Positions 36,501 to 44,601 are shown, numbered from the stretch's first letter. The stretch: DNA of 53,461 nt from Neomegalonema sp. (GCA_022760355.1 JALEGB010000072.1:1-53461), one strand, 5' to 3'. Program-made: numbers and translations. The notes: generated from the sequence alone by a model not told the origin.

Positions 36501-36843
36501 GACCGACGCCAGCCGCTATGTTCAGTGGCACGCTCGGATGCCGACGGCTGATCCGTTCGATCCGATCGACGGGCGGGAGGGCGATGTGCAGATGATCCTG
36601 CCAAGCGCGGAGATCTGCCCAAAACAACCGGGGATCCATCGGGACTTTTTGCGCCTGGCGGAAGGGGTGGTCGACCAGCGTTGGCTGCTGTGGCTTGAAG
36701 CCCAGTCAACGCCGGAAGCCGAGGCGTTGAAAAAAGCCCTGCGGGAGCAGGTGGCGAATTCCGGGTTCAAAGCGGTCGCCGCAGGCGGCGATGCGGAGAT
36801 GGCGCGCATCCGCGCAGCGATCATCGCCCTGGCGCGCCGCTGA
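33535..36843 (+). CDS. Large secreted protein with three N-terminal repeats and a GH123/DUF4091-like C-terminal part
   Basis: 1102 residues. A signal peptide (about 1-27, ending in ASA) is followed by three related beta-rich repeats of about 115 residues (about 28-145, 165-285, 305-425). Shared features are DFG.G or similar, EIVIEG/EIIIEG, LRVDD or LRIDD, a phrase like FQIVTPISALKTPAGRALD, and a closing ITRFE/VSRLE strand. Next come a carbohydrate-binding-like region (about 430-630), a beta-sandwich (about 700-780, YELWIEAPKGAKPGVYRGAV) and a barrel-like region (about 790-1100) with PYWSVADELSNPGD and VWLYNTFEPRLTAGYWLWATD. The last part resembles GH123/DUF4091 hydrolases. Placed in the EPS locus, it may trim, bind or release polysaccharide. 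Catalytic activity is not proven. Confidence 0.65.
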   Translation: MRWLRSVRAAVGALALIFFAAPFGASALDFGAGPSPRAYEPGAFFSIKGDEAVIVEGVNSSGKPTKLFLRVDDEWGPAAEQRHEVGFDIPAGRFSVFAPVEKFIAKDGGALRLDRLTRVVVFSWNDAEVKITRFESGAKGSIARTPPPAAPDAAAEKTTPRRVGDALLDMMRPRPLPILFEPKKPADLSGASEIVIEGFYRGKDVAVLSLRVDDADRPATEDRFVGAYTIAPGAFQIVTPISALKTPAGRALDLAQIWRVKASSTDDRNFTVSRLEALAAPTKKAPAVKKTEATPKQPPKTTPRALKELDFGKGKAPIEHGYYFTTLDLGAYDEIIIEGNAKTKGGLWLILRIDDSKSANYATRFNLEIQLTEGPFKIRAPLGGLKSPSGRIIDPSDIKLLVAAPYGDKDGSIEITRFVAVPPATLPRGAIGFAFGSPEAGLPAGFKRIGPKHPGLFGSPVIVARPTPDPLVANGLGGVKVARLPVPAGAYRVTVWSEDPGAWEYLPHPLRRVIRVNGVVLRDDKQTPAEWLRRRYLRGLEREHTVKDDAYTAYGAHRGEPRTADVTVVGDEGLRIELGGDRPAARHISAVLVEPAGGDAAFKAVEAARADWYRARWRIDPSWRAFAAKDAGRAARLSIDGGTATLVDAAGAPISGIKATGAAGSGLRLTLEARSKVKLDAKARLIAPALGGARLSASLWAGQWRLERRRPSDTLLRLGDNTLSPTGVAPILPEQPRRYELWIEAPKGAKPGVYRGAVEVETKVGVFQVPVEIEILGVTLPEAAEPAGFYLSEAPHMTWFAAAPLARQRQAACDVRWVKRFGMLGSAPLVRAPKVGSTLATVLDLRLAFDLGLAPEPLAYNPIRPLQFDFKPAAGAKLIAEVEAQLKAVGAPTPYWSVADELSNPGDTAVKTFWPWVKALRAAAPGIKFAGHLNSPSDRDFLGAFDAVLLNPGFGIDSKTLKQMKGYGLTVWLYNTFEPRLTAGYWLWATDASRYVQWHARMPTADPFDPIDGREGDVQMILPSAEICPKQPGIHRDFLRLAEGVVDQRWLLWLEAQSTPEAEALKKALREQVANSGFKAVAAGGDAEMARIRAAIIALARR

Positions 36844-37126
36844 GGCGCGCTTGGACTAACGCTGAAGCCGGAGCTGAGATTGGCGCGTGATTTGCTATCC
36901 GTCTGGACAGCGGGCGCTGCGTTTACCATGAGGGCGCCGCGATGGCCAATATGCGCGGCGCGGCCGCATTAGGGGCGGGTTTTGGGAGCAGGTAGGCCCA
37001 GGATAACCCCAAACCGGTAGAACAGGCTGAGACGCGGGCCCGGGCGCCGCGTTTATTTCGCGCCAGACGGCGCGGTGAGACGAATTTTGGTTCGTTTCGG
37101 CAATTTGGAAGGGCGAGGTTGAGCCA

Positions 37127-38500
37127 ATGACGTCACTGCTCAGAAACATCATCGGCGCTGCATGGCGACGGCGGTATCTGATCCTCTTCCCCTTTCTGCT
37201 GCTCGCCACGCTGAGCTTGGCGGCGACGATCATGCTGCCGAAAACCTACACGACTTCGGCGCTGATCCTGCTGCAAGAGGAAGGCGGCTCCAACCCGCTC
37301 GGCGCGTCCGGCTCGCGAGGGCGGGACACGAGAGCGCGCGTGGCCGCGCTGGAGGCGTTGCTCAAGAGTGATCGGGTGCTGTCCGAAGTGGTGAAGCGCC
37401 ATCATGGCGCGGATCCGGCGACCGCGCCCGCCTACGCGGCGCTGCAGCTGGAATTGCTGCGGGAGCGTCTGACGCTTCGAATCGTCGGCGGCCATTTTAT
37501 CGAAATTAGCCTGACCGGCAGCAAGCCCGTCGCGCTCAAAGATGAGCTGGACGAGGTGGTCGAGCGGTTGTTCGAGTTGCTGCTGGTGCCGTCGAGCGCC
37601 ACGATGAGCGCGACGGACTTTCTAATTAAGCGTCAGGAGCTCAGTATTGTTGCGCTGAACGCGAAGCTGACGGAGGTCACGAAGGCGGCCGGCGATCTAT
37701 CGCCCTTGGCGCTCGGCGAAAAGCGCGCCAAACGCGATGAAGCCGCGGCGGCGCTCAAGGCGGCGCGGGCTGAGGCGAAAGAAGCAGACGCGCAGTTGCG
37801 CGAGGCCGCGTTCGCCGTGCTTGGGCCGAAGACCGCCCTGCGCTCCCTTGATGGGGAAATTGCGGATCTCAAAGCTAAGCTGGAGGACGCGTCGGGCGTG
37901 GAGGCCGAAAAGCTCCGCAAGCAAATCGACGCGTTGGAGGTTGTTCGGCCTGTGGAGGCGCGCGCAGCCGCAAAGAAGCTGGTCGCCGAGAAAGCTGCGG
38001 CTCAGCTGGCGCTGGCTGGGCGTGAGCTTAGCGAGCATGTCCGCAATCTTTCGGCCAAAGAGAAAATCGCCGCGAGGCTGGCGGCCGCGCGCAAAGCGCT
38101 GGCTGAGTCGCGGAGCCGGTTTCGCAGTCAGCGCGAGAAAACGCTGTTTATTCTGGCCGCGCCGGATCAGCTGAAACTCGTCGATGTGCCGCAGGTGCCA
38201 AAGCGTCCGACACGCTCGGCGCTTAAAATTCTGATCGCCGGCATCGCAGCCGGCATCGGTTTGGGCTGTGGCTTGGCGGTGCTGGCCGAGCAGCTGGATC
38301 AGAGCATCCGCGGGGAAGAAGATCTGGGCGGTGAAACCGAACTGCCGGTTCTGGCGCGCCTGCCGCGTCTGCGGGAGCGGGAGAAGAAAGCCCTTGCGAG
38401 CTATGGGCTGATGGGGCGGCGAGAGCCGCCGCCGACCGCTGATCTGCGCACAAGCGCAATGGAGCCGAAAGGCGAGCCTAAGCAAACGGTGGTGATGTGA
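37127..38500 (+). CDS. Wzz/GumC-like polysaccharide co-polymerase
   Basis: 457 residues. Two membrane segments flank the periplasmic part: TM1 about 15-38 (YLILFPFLLLATLSLAATIM) and TM2 about 365-388 (ILIAGIAAGIGLGCGLAVLA). TM1 is followed by the Wzz-type beta region (TYTTSALILLQEEGG), then a long coiled coil rich in Ala/Lys/Glu (about 165-335), and a Pro-containing stretch before TM2 (VDVPQVPKRPTR). This is typical of PCP-2a co-polymerases that set chain length and couple to a tyrosine kinase. The kinase domain is not fused; the next gene supplies a kinase-like protein, with its ATG overlapping this stop (TGATG). The 283 nt before this gene hold no gene. Confidence 0.87.
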   Translation: MTSLLRNIIGAAWRRRYLILFPFLLLATLSLAATIMLPKTYTTSALILLQEEGGSNPLGASGSRGRDTRARVAALEALLKSDRVLSEVVKRHHGADPATAPAYAALQLELLRERLTLRIVGGHFIEISLTGSKPVALKDELDEVVERLFELLLVPSSATMSATDFLIKRQELSIVALNAKLTEVTKAAGDLSPLALGEKRAKRDEAAAALKAARAEAKEADAQLREAAFAVLGPKTALRSLDGEIADLKAKLEDASGVEAEKLRKQIDALEVVRPVEARAAAKKLVAEKAAAQLALAGRELSEHVRNLSAKEKIAARLAAARKALAESRSRFRSQREKTLFILAAPDQLKLVDVPQVPKRPTRSALKILIAGIAAGIGLGCGLAVLAEQLDQSIRGEEDLGGETELPVLARLPRLREREKKALASYGLMGRREPPPTADLRTSAMEPKGEPKQTVVM

Positions 38501-39267
38501 TGGCGAAGGCGGCGACGGATAAGCGTAAGACTGCAGCCTCGACGATCGGGGTGGATCAAAGCCTGTTCCAGCGCGACGAAGCCTACGCGGTTTCATCCTG
38601 GATTTCGCAAATTGAGCAGATCGCGATGACGGCGACACGTCGTCGAACGCGCACGCTTGGGCTGGTCAGCCCGGATCAGGGGGCGGGCGTCAGCAAGATT
38701 TCTGAGTTGATGGCCACCAGTTTCGCCAAGGCGCAGCATTCGACATTGCTGTTAAGTTTGCGGGAGCCGGTGGATTTCTCCGATGCGCCGCAGGCGAGTT
38801 GGAGCCCGGATGCGACCGACGCCTCAAAGTACGTCATGCATGATACGCGCGGCTTTGACGTTCTGTCGCCTGCGCCAACTCCGGCGACGCGCGCGTTGTT
38901 CAACAATGTTGAGCTGATGCGCCGGTCAATTGACGGCGATTTGCAGCGCTACAGCCAGATCGTGATGGACTTGCCGAACCTCAATGATACGGGCGCGGAC
39001 GCGATTAACGCTATTGGTCCGGCGGTGGCGTGCGATGCGGTGTTGCTGGTGTGTATGACCGGACGAACGACGCGAAACGACGCTCGCAAGGCGGTGGAGC
39101 GGCTGCAGACCGCGGGCGCGAACGTCGCCGGCACCATCTTGAACGATGAGGTCAACGCGACGCTTGGCGGCGATATCGCGAACTTCACGCGTTATTTCCG
39201 TTGGCTTTCACCGTCGCTGGCGCGGCGTATTGAGCAGTTCTGTCGGCAAAGCAGCCTGCTGAACTAG
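38500..39267 (+). CDS. BY-kinase/CpsD-like protein with degenerate ATP site
   Basis: 255 residues from ATG 38500, overlapping the previous stop. The fold and position match bacterial tyrosine kinases that partner Wzz-type proteins. However, the Walker A region reads SPDQGAGVSKISE, with Val where the P-loop Lys should be and Lys in place of Thr. The Walker A' region reads STLLLSLREP and lacks the Asp pair. Walker B (QIVMDLPNL) keeps its Asp. There is no C-terminal Tyr cluster, as only one Tyr lies in the last 25 residues. I infer a pseudokinase that binds and regulates the co-polymerase rather than an active phosphotransferase. Confidence 0.75.
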   Translation: MAKAATDKRKTAASTIGVDQSLFQRDEAYAVSSWISQIEQIAMTATRRRTRTLGLVSPDQGAGVSKISELMATSFAKAQHSTLLLSLREPVDFSDAPQASWSPDATDASKYVMHDTRGFDVLSPAPTPATRALFNNVELMRRSIDGDLQRYSQIVMDLPNLNDTGADAINAIGPAVACDAVLLVCMTGRTTRNDARKAVERLQTAGANVAGTILNDEVNATLGGDIANFTRYFRWLSPSLARRIEQFCRQSSLLN

Positions 39268-39368
39268 AGCTTGTTGATGTTTCACGGAACCATCAACAAG
39301 CTCTAAGTCTCTGTTTGGGCGCGATTTGCGAGCCGTTAGATGGGTCCATCTAACTTCAGATCGCTCTA
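39265..39368. repeat. TAGAGC-bounded palindromic repeat element, copy 1
   Basis: The 104-bp element starts at TAGAGC (using the stop codon of the preceding gene) and ends at GCTCTA. It holds two perfect inverted repeats: AGAGCTTGTTGATG (39266-39279) with CATCAACAAGCTCT (39291-39304), and GTTAGATGG (39335-39343) with CCATCTAAC (39346-39354). A second copy starts at 53365 and matches over 97 bp with two differences (39319 G to T, 39359 G to A). The first hairpin may also end transcription from the kinase-like gene. Confidence 0.9.
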
Positions 39369-39434
39369 GGCCGATATTTGAAGACCGAAGGGGCGGAGCG
39401 GCGCTGAGAGGCTGCTGCGGAAGCGGAGGGGCGC

Positions 39435-40532
39435 ATGACCAGTGAGACCATGGCGGCGGAGGAAGCGGCGCTGTTGACGAAGGGGCTGGCCGCCAGCGGC
39501 GAGATCTGGCTGTTCCTGGACAGCGGCGGCGTCGGCGGCATCGAAACGCATGTGAAGGCGCTCTATTTGGCGTTTCGCCGGGCCGGCGCGTCCGCGCGCA
39601 TCGTGTTGTTGCAGGAGCATGCGGGAAACCCCTGGCTGGAGCAGCTGCGCGCCGTTGACGCTGAGCCCCTTATTCTGGAGGGCGGCTTCACCAGCATCCT
39701 GCGGGCGCTGAGGGCGCGCCGTCCGGCCGTGTTGCACACCCATGGGTATAAGGCCGGCATCTTCGGCCGATTGGCGGCGAAGCTGGCGGGCGTTCCGGTC
39801 GTATCGACATTTCATGCTGGGGAAAGAGCGCCGGGTAAGGTCGGGCTGTATCAGCGGTTGGATGAATGGACGTCGATCCTCTCGCGGCGCATCGCCGTCA
39901 GCCCGCCAATTCAAGCGCATTTGCCTTACCGTTCGACTCTGATCGCGAATTTCATCATGACGCCCGATGAGGCGCCGGCCGCGCCTCTGCCGCCTGTTGT
40001 CGCCTTTGTTGGCCGTTTGAGCGCAGAGAAGGGGCCCGATCATTTTTGCCGTTTAGCGGCCGCCGCGGCGGCGTCGGATCTGGAATGGCGCGTCTATGGC
40101 GATGGGCCGATGCGCGCTGAGCTTGAGGCCGAGTTCGGGGATCGAGTTCGCTTTTTCGGCGTGGTCTCGAATATGGACGCTGTTTGGCGCGAAGTTGGGC
40201 TGTTGGCGATGACGTCGCGGGCTGAGGGGTTGCCGATGGCGGCCTTGGAGGCGGGCGCCGCCGGGATCCCGATCCTCGCCACGTCTGTCGGCGCGTTGCC
40301 GCAGGTCATTGAGCATGGCGCAACCGGGTGGTTGATACCGCCAAGCAAGCTTGAGGCGGGCGATTACGCTGAACCGCTTGCAGCGCTGTCAGATTGGCGC
40401 GCCCGCCTGCCTGGCGGGGCGGGGGATCTGCGTCGCGCTTGCTGGGCGCGCGTGCGGGAGAACTACTCCGAAACTGCAGCGTTGCGTCAGATACGGGACG
40501 AATATCGCGCCGCCGGCTGGCGCGACGCTTAA
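39435..40532 (+). CDS. GT4-family glycosyltransferase
   Basis: 365 residues, ATG with GGAGGGG upstream. It has a GT-B fold: the acceptor domain has LDSGGVGGIETHVKALYLAF near residue 30 and VLHTHGYKAGIFGRLAAKL. The donor domain has FVGRLSAEKGPDHFCRLAA, WRVYGDGPMRAELEAEF and SRAEGLPMAALEAGAAGIP, with the E(x7)E motif. It is the last gene of the EPS locus, separated from the kinase-like gene by a palindromic repeat element, so it may have its own promoter. Sugar unknown. Confidence 0.87.
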   Translation: MTSETMAAEEAALLTKGLAASGEIWLFLDSGGVGGIETHVKALYLAFRRAGASARIVLLQEHAGNPWLEQLRAVDAEPLILEGGFTSILRALRARRPAVLHTHGYKAGIFGRLAAKLAGVPVVSTFHAGERAPGKVGLYQRLDEWTSILSRRIAVSPPIQAHLPYRSTLIANFIMTPDEAPAAPLPPVVAFVGRLSAEKGPDHFCRLAAAAAASDLEWRVYGDGPMRAELEAEFGDRVRFFGVVSNMDAVWREVGLLAMTSRAEGLPMAALEAGAAGIPILATSVGALPQVIEHGATGWLIPPSKLEAGDYAEPLAALSDWRARLPGGAGDLRRACWARVRENYSETAALRQIRDEYRAAGWRDA

Positions 40533-41174
40533 TCGCGCCAGCTCCTGAAATCGGCGGCGCGGGTGGTCGATGGGCGGGGTCGTCGGAGCGGCGGCGCTAT
40601 GATCTGATGTTTGGCTGGAAATTATAAGCGGCTACGTTGCGCCGAGAGCTGACGCGCCATCGGCGCAGTCATAGTTGAGAGGCGGATCAAAGGCGCATGG
40701 GCCTTGACGACGTTCGGCCGAATTCCTGTGCGGCGCAGCGTAGTTTTAACGCGCCTCAACTTTGTCGCGCGCTGACCGTTTGGGTCGTTCTCAATCTTAT
40801 TAGCGATTGTCTGACCTGTGCTTAAACGGATTGTGCGTTAGTTAATAGCGGCGCAAATTGGGACGCTGCTGCGGCCTTATCAAGACGGCGACTACGAATC
40901 ATTTCCAGAAATGGGCTCGGATTCGCCGCATGTTTTGATTGTATGCAGGTGCGGACAGATGCTTTTTTGACCGCCATTTCGCTTATTCTGGTTTAATCTG
41001 ATCCAACCAAGACAGCGCTCGGTTGTATATTGGGGCAGTTTTGTGTCATTTTTTGTCGAGATGCGTCATTTCACCTACACTCCTCGCACGCGCAAAAAGT
41101 TTCTGGCTAATTAACTGTTCCATTCGCACGGGGCTTGCTGCTAGAGGGCCAGACGGAAGCGGAAGGGGTAGGTT
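40533..41174. other. 642-nt intergenic region before the STAS gene, no gene seen
   Basis: No open frame here has a ribosome binding site or recognisable product. The stretch 40730-41110 is visibly AT-richer than the flanks and includes T-runs such as the one near 41049. It probably holds the promoter of the STAS-domain gene. I found no convincing sigma-factor consensus or RNA gene by eye. Confidence 0.4.
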
Positions 41175-41603
41175 ATGACGGTTAAATACATTCAGTATAA
41201 CGTCCGAGGCGACATGGTCGCTGACAACGTCCAGCAGCTGTTTAACGATTGGACCCGGCTGGTGGCCGCCAATGCAAACGTTAAGCTGAATCTGGCTGAC
41301 GTTGAGAAAATGGACTCGTCGGGCCTGGGCGCGGTGATGTTCCTGTATAAGCGTCTCTCGGCTGCGCAGAAGCGCGTTGAGATCATCAATGCTTCGGGCC
41401 AACCGCTCGAGTATCTGTCGAAGCTCGACATCGCGTCGATTCTCGCGGCGGCCCCAAACAGCGCCGAACAACCTTCGGTACAACCTGTCGGCTCGGCGCG
41501 CTGGGCGCGGGCGGAGCGGGCGCTTCGCACAATTCGGGTGGCGACCCTAGGGCGCATGCGCACCTTTTCGCGCGCCGTAAATCGCACCTCAAAGGCGAGC
41601 TAA
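41175..41603 (+). CDS. STAS-domain protein, anti-anti-sigma-factor type
   Basis: 142 residues. The STAS domain covers about residues 5-100. NLADVEKMDSSGLGAVMFLYKR carries the DSSGLG motif, whose Ser is the phosphorylation site in SpoIIAA/RsbV-type antagonists. The C-terminal 40 residues are Arg/Ala-rich and unlike the family core. AGGGGTAGG precedes the ATG. There is no partner kinase (RsbW type) or phosphatase adjacent, so the target is encoded elsewhere. A terminator follows, and the gene looks monocistronic. Confidence 0.85.
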   Translation: MTVKYIQYNVRGDMVADNVQQLFNDWTRLVAANANVKLNLADVEKMDSSGLGAVMFLYKRLSAAQKRVEIINASGQPLEYLSKLDIASILAAAPNSAEQPSVQPVGSARWARAERALRTIRVATLGRMRTFSRAVNRTSKAS

Positions 41604-41637
41604 CGCGTCTTTGTCGCCCTTTAAAGCGCTTCTTCAA

Positions 41638-41672
41638 AGCGCGCTCCGCGTTGACCCGCGAGCGCGCTTTTT
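41638..41672 (+). terminator. Rho-independent terminator after the STAS gene
   Basis: AGCGCGCT (41638-41645) pairs with AGCGCGCT (41661-41668), extended inward by CGCG (41647-41650) with CGCG (41657-41660) after a bulged C, and runs into TTTTT. It lies 35 nt after the STAS stop codon. Confidence 0.85.
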
Positions 41673-41823
41673 GATTCCCGCCCTTTCGGCTTCATGGCGA
41701 CAGGCGGCCTCAAAGACCGCGCCTGCAGATCAAAACGCTTTCCCAAAGCGTCGGTCGCGTTAAGTCAGCCCCTGTTCGACTGCTGGACCCGACATTTGCG
41801 GCCACAAGCGGGGGAGAGATTCG

Positions 41824-43053
41824 ATGAGCGACAAGGCGACTGCTGAGGAGGGGGCTGGGCGCAGCTCAGCTTGGGAAGTGTTCGCGATATTTCTGCGGTT
41901 GGGGCTGACGTCGTTCGGCGGGCCAGTTGCGCATCTCGGCTACTTTCGAGAAGAGTTCGTCGCACGCCGCAAATGGTTCTCAGACGCGTCGTATGCGGAT
42001 CTCGTGGCGCTGTGCCAGTTTATGCCCGGTCCCGCATCCAGCCAAGTTGGGCTCGGCATCGGCCTGATGCGTGGCGGCCCGTTAGGCGCGGCCGCGGCCT
42101 GGACTGGTTTTACGCTGCCTTCGGCGATTGTCTTGGCGCTGTTCGCGCTCGGTTTGACGCAGTTTGGCGACCAGAGCGGCGCCGGATGGTTGCTCGGTTT
42201 GAAATTAGCGGCGGTGGCCATCGTCGCGCAGGCGGTTCTTGGCATGGCCAAATCGCTGTGCCCGGATGCGAAACGGGCGACGCTTGGGGCTGTCGCCGCC
42301 GGGCTGCTCTTGGCGGCGCCGGTGGGGCTTCCGATCTTCGCCCTCCAACTGGGCGTAATCGCATCGGGCGCCGTTCTTGGGCTGATTTTGCTGCGGGGCG
42401 ACGTCAACGCCGCCGACGGCGCGCCGTTGCGCACGCCGCCGCGTTGGGTTGGCGTGATTTGCCTGTTGCTCTTCGCTGTGCTGCTGTTTGGCCTCCCGCT
42501 CCTGGCGGCGTCGACCGAAAGCCGCGCAGTGGATTATTTCGACTCTTATTTCCGGTCGGGCGCGCTGGTGTTTGGCGGCGGTCATGTCGTGCTGCCGCTG
42601 CTGCAAGCCGAAGCGGTCGACACGAAATGGGTGACCGCCGACGCTTTTCTCGCCGGTTATGGCGCGGCGCAGGCGGTTCCGGGACCGCTGTTTACCTTTG
42701 CTTCGTTTCTCGGCGCCGCCGCTGCGGAGCAGCCAAATGGCCTATTGGGGGCCGCATTGTGCTTGGTGGCGATCTTCGCGCCGTCCTTCCTGCTGGTGCC
42801 GGGGCTGCTGCCATTTTGGAACGGTCTGCGGCGGCATCGGTCCGCGCGCGCCGCATTGGCGGGGATCAACGCCGCCGTCGTCGGTCTGCTTGGCGCGGCG
42901 CTCTATGATCCGGTGTTCACAAGCGCTGTCGATAGCGGCCGAGATCTGGCGCTTGCGCTCGGCGCCTATATTTTGCTGGCCTACTGGCGCACGCCGCCAT
43001 GGCTGGTCGTCGCGCTCGCCGCGGGCGCGGGGGCGGCGTTGCAGTATCTGTAA
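41824..43053 (+). CDS. chrA: Chromate transporter, ChrA family
   Basis: 409 residues, the normal length of two-domain CHR proteins. Each half has the family motif: SFGGPVAHLGYFREEFV with QFMPGPASSQVGLGIG in the first half, and VFGGGHVVLPLLQAE with AQAVPGPLFTFASFLG in the second. About ten hydrophobic segments are present. ChrA uses the proton gradient to export chromate, sometimes with sulfate selectivity questions. GGGGGAGAG precedes the ATG. No chrB regulator is adjacent, so induction by chromate cannot be judged here. Confidence 0.93.
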   Translation: MSDKATAEEGAGRSSAWEVFAIFLRLGLTSFGGPVAHLGYFREEFVARRKWFSDASYADLVALCQFMPGPASSQVGLGIGLMRGGPLGAAAAWTGFTLPSAIVLALFALGLTQFGDQSGAGWLLGLKLAAVAIVAQAVLGMAKSLCPDAKRATLGAVAAGLLLAAPVGLPIFALQLGVIASGAVLGLILLRGDVNAADGAPLRTPPRWVGVICLLLFAVLLFGLPLLAASTESRAVDYFDSYFRSGALVFGGGHVVLPLLQAEAVDTKWVTADAFLAGYGAAQAVPGPLFTFASFLGAAAAEQPNGLLGAALCLVAIFAPSFLLVPGLLPFWNGLRRHRSARAALAGINAAVVGLLGAALYDPVFTSAVDSGRDLALALGAYILLAYWRTPPWLVVALAAGAGAALQYL

Positions 43054-43060
43054 ATAAAAC

Positions 43061-43086
43061 GACGCCGCCTCCGGGGAGGCGGCGTC
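43061..43086 (-). terminator. Terminator of the YHS-domain gene
   Basis: GACGCCGCCTCC (43061-43072) pairs perfectly with GGAGGCGGCGTC (43075-43086). Read on the minus strand, the hairpin is followed by CGTTTTATTTA, a usable T-tract. It lies 7 nt after the chrA stop and may also slow transcription from that side. Confidence 0.75.
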
Positions 43087-43124
43087 CACGTCTGCAGGGA
43101 GATGGAGCAGCGTGTGGGCGATGG

Positions 43125-43634
43125 TTATTGCGCGCCGACGGTCAGGCCTGGCACTTTAACCTTGTGCAAATCGTCCGCGGAATAGCCAACGATTTTCGGC
43201 CAGTTGTTTTCCGCGCCGCGGATAAAGCCTGGGATGTCTTTTTCCCAGCGTTTCTGAACGCCGCCATTCAGGTTCAGATACAGCTTGCCATCGACGATTT
43301 TGTAGACTTTCGGATCGGTTGGAACCTTAAAGCCCATCGCGGTGCCGAATGCGCAGAAGCCGCCATAGGCCGGCGCATATTTCGCTGGGTTCGCAGCGAA
43401 CGCGTCGCGGTGGTCGGCCGAAGCGAAGCGGTATTTCGCGCCTTTATATTCGTAGGTGTAAGCGTCGTCGCCTTTTACAGGGCCGCTGTCTTTGAAGTAG
43501 GAGACAGCGTCATAGCCGCTAAGCGCATAGCCATCGCGGGTGAAGGTGTCAGTTTCCGCCGCTTGGGCGGTCACGGCGAATGCAAGCACTGCAAGGCTTG
43601 CGAGAGCGGTGCGAAGAAGTCCGAAGAAGCGCAT
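43125..43634 (-). CDS. Secreted YHS-domain protein
   Basis: 169 residues from ATG 43634, which has GGAGGA upstream; a longer start would place 23 residues before the signal peptide. The signal peptide covers about 1-25 (LASLAVLAFAVTAQAAE). The mature part has DGYALSGYDAVSYF near 33, YEYKGAKYRFASADHRDAF near 65-85 and KYAPAYGGFCAFG near 92, the YHS-type pattern. Such small periplasmic proteins are linked to metal binding, but function is not established. It is convergent with chrA; a metal link between them is speculative. Confidence 0.85.
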   Translation of the reverse strand: MRFFGLLRTALASLAVLAFAVTAQAAETDTFTRDGYALSGYDAVSYFKDSGPVKGDDAYTYEYKGAKYRFASADHRDAFAANPAKYAPAYGGFCAFGTAMGFKVPTDPKVYKIVDGKLYLNLNGGVQKRWEKDIPGFIRGAENNWPKIVGYSADDLHKVKVPGLTVGAQ

Positions 43635-43964
43635 TATGTCCTCCAAATGCGGGCGCTGAGCGCCAGGCCCGACTAACATGGGTGAAGCGCTGCGCAACTT
43701 CACTGCACGGCTGCTGACCGATGCGCGAGCGCGCGTGACGAGAATGTGAGCTGCCGCCCTGTCTCAATCTGACGCGCTGCAACAGGCGAAGGCCACAGCT
43801 GGGTCGGGATCCGCCGGGGTCGCGAAGATTTCATTGAGTGCGCGGTTTATTTTCGAGTTTGTAGGACCGGCTGAGCCATCGTGCGTGCGCGCCCGTTTGC
43901 AGGCTCAACGGGAAGCCGGCCGCCGCCGCGCGTCGGGCTGGGGAATTGGGGAACTGGAACGGCT

Positions 43965-44582
43965 ATGGGTATGAACCGTAAATCCGTGTTGTTGACGCGT
44001 CGCGCCGCGGCGGCGTCCATGCTCGCGCTTCTATCCGGTTGCGCGAGCGTACCGTTTGGCGATGGACGTTTGCCGGTCGCCGGAAATCTACGCCCGCAAC
44101 CCCCTCGCCCGAAGGCGAAACCGCCCGCACTTGCTTGGCGTGATCATTTTGCGAATGTCGATCAGGGCGCGATCCTGGTGAATATCGAAGCGCGTTGGCT
44201 GGTCTATTGGCGTCCTGGCGGCGATAGTTATGAGGCGTTCCCGATCGCTGTGCCGCTGAACCCGGATCTCACAAAAACCGGTGAAACCAAGATTGTGCGA
44301 CGGAAGGAAAATCCGTCCTGGCGGCCGACGCCGGATATGCGCCGCCGTATGCCCGGGCTGCCGGAATTTGTCGGCCCAGGTCCGGATAATCCGCTTGGCT
44401 CGCGCGCGCTCTATTTGGGATGGACCTATTACGCGATCCACGGAACAAACAACCCATCCTCGATCGGCACGCGCGCAACCTCGGGTTGCTTCCGCATGCA
44501 TCCGGACGACATTGTCTGGCTATTCGACCGTGCGGCGATTGGCACGCCTGTGAAGGTCATCGAATCGCTGCCGGGCGCTTGA
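43965..44582 (+). CDS. L,D-transpeptidase (YkuD), lipoprotein
   Basis: 205 residues from ATG 43965 (ATG 43971 is also possible). The N-terminus has an Arg-rich start followed by MLALLSGCASVP, a lipobox with Cys near residue 26. The YkuD domain (about 60-200) ends with the catalytic signature AIHGTNNPSSIGTRATSGCFRM, cited here in parts: HGTN for the His and SGCFRM for the nucleophilic Cys. L,D-transpeptidases make 3-3 peptidoglycan cross-links or attach proteins to peptidoglycan in the periplasm. The next gene is convergent. Confidence 0.92.
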   Translation: MGMNRKSVLLTRRAAAASMLALLSGCASVPFGDGRLPVAGNLRPQPPRPKAKPPALAWRDHFANVDQGAILVNIEARWLVYWRPGGDSYEAFPIAVPLNPDLTKTGETKIVRRKENPSWRPTPDMRRRMPGLPEFVGPGPDNPLGSRALYLGWTYYAIHGTNNPSSIGTRATSGCFRMHPDDIVWLFDRAAIGTPVKVIESLPGA

Positions 44583-44601
44583 CGCGCCGAACGGGCGCGT
44601 C
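44581..44601. other. Hairpin between convergent genes
   Basis: GACGCGCC and GGCGCGTC form a perfect 8-bp stem around GAACG directly at the L,D-transpeptidase stop codon. It lies between two convergent genes and has no T-run, so it is only a possible terminator. Confidence 0.4.
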
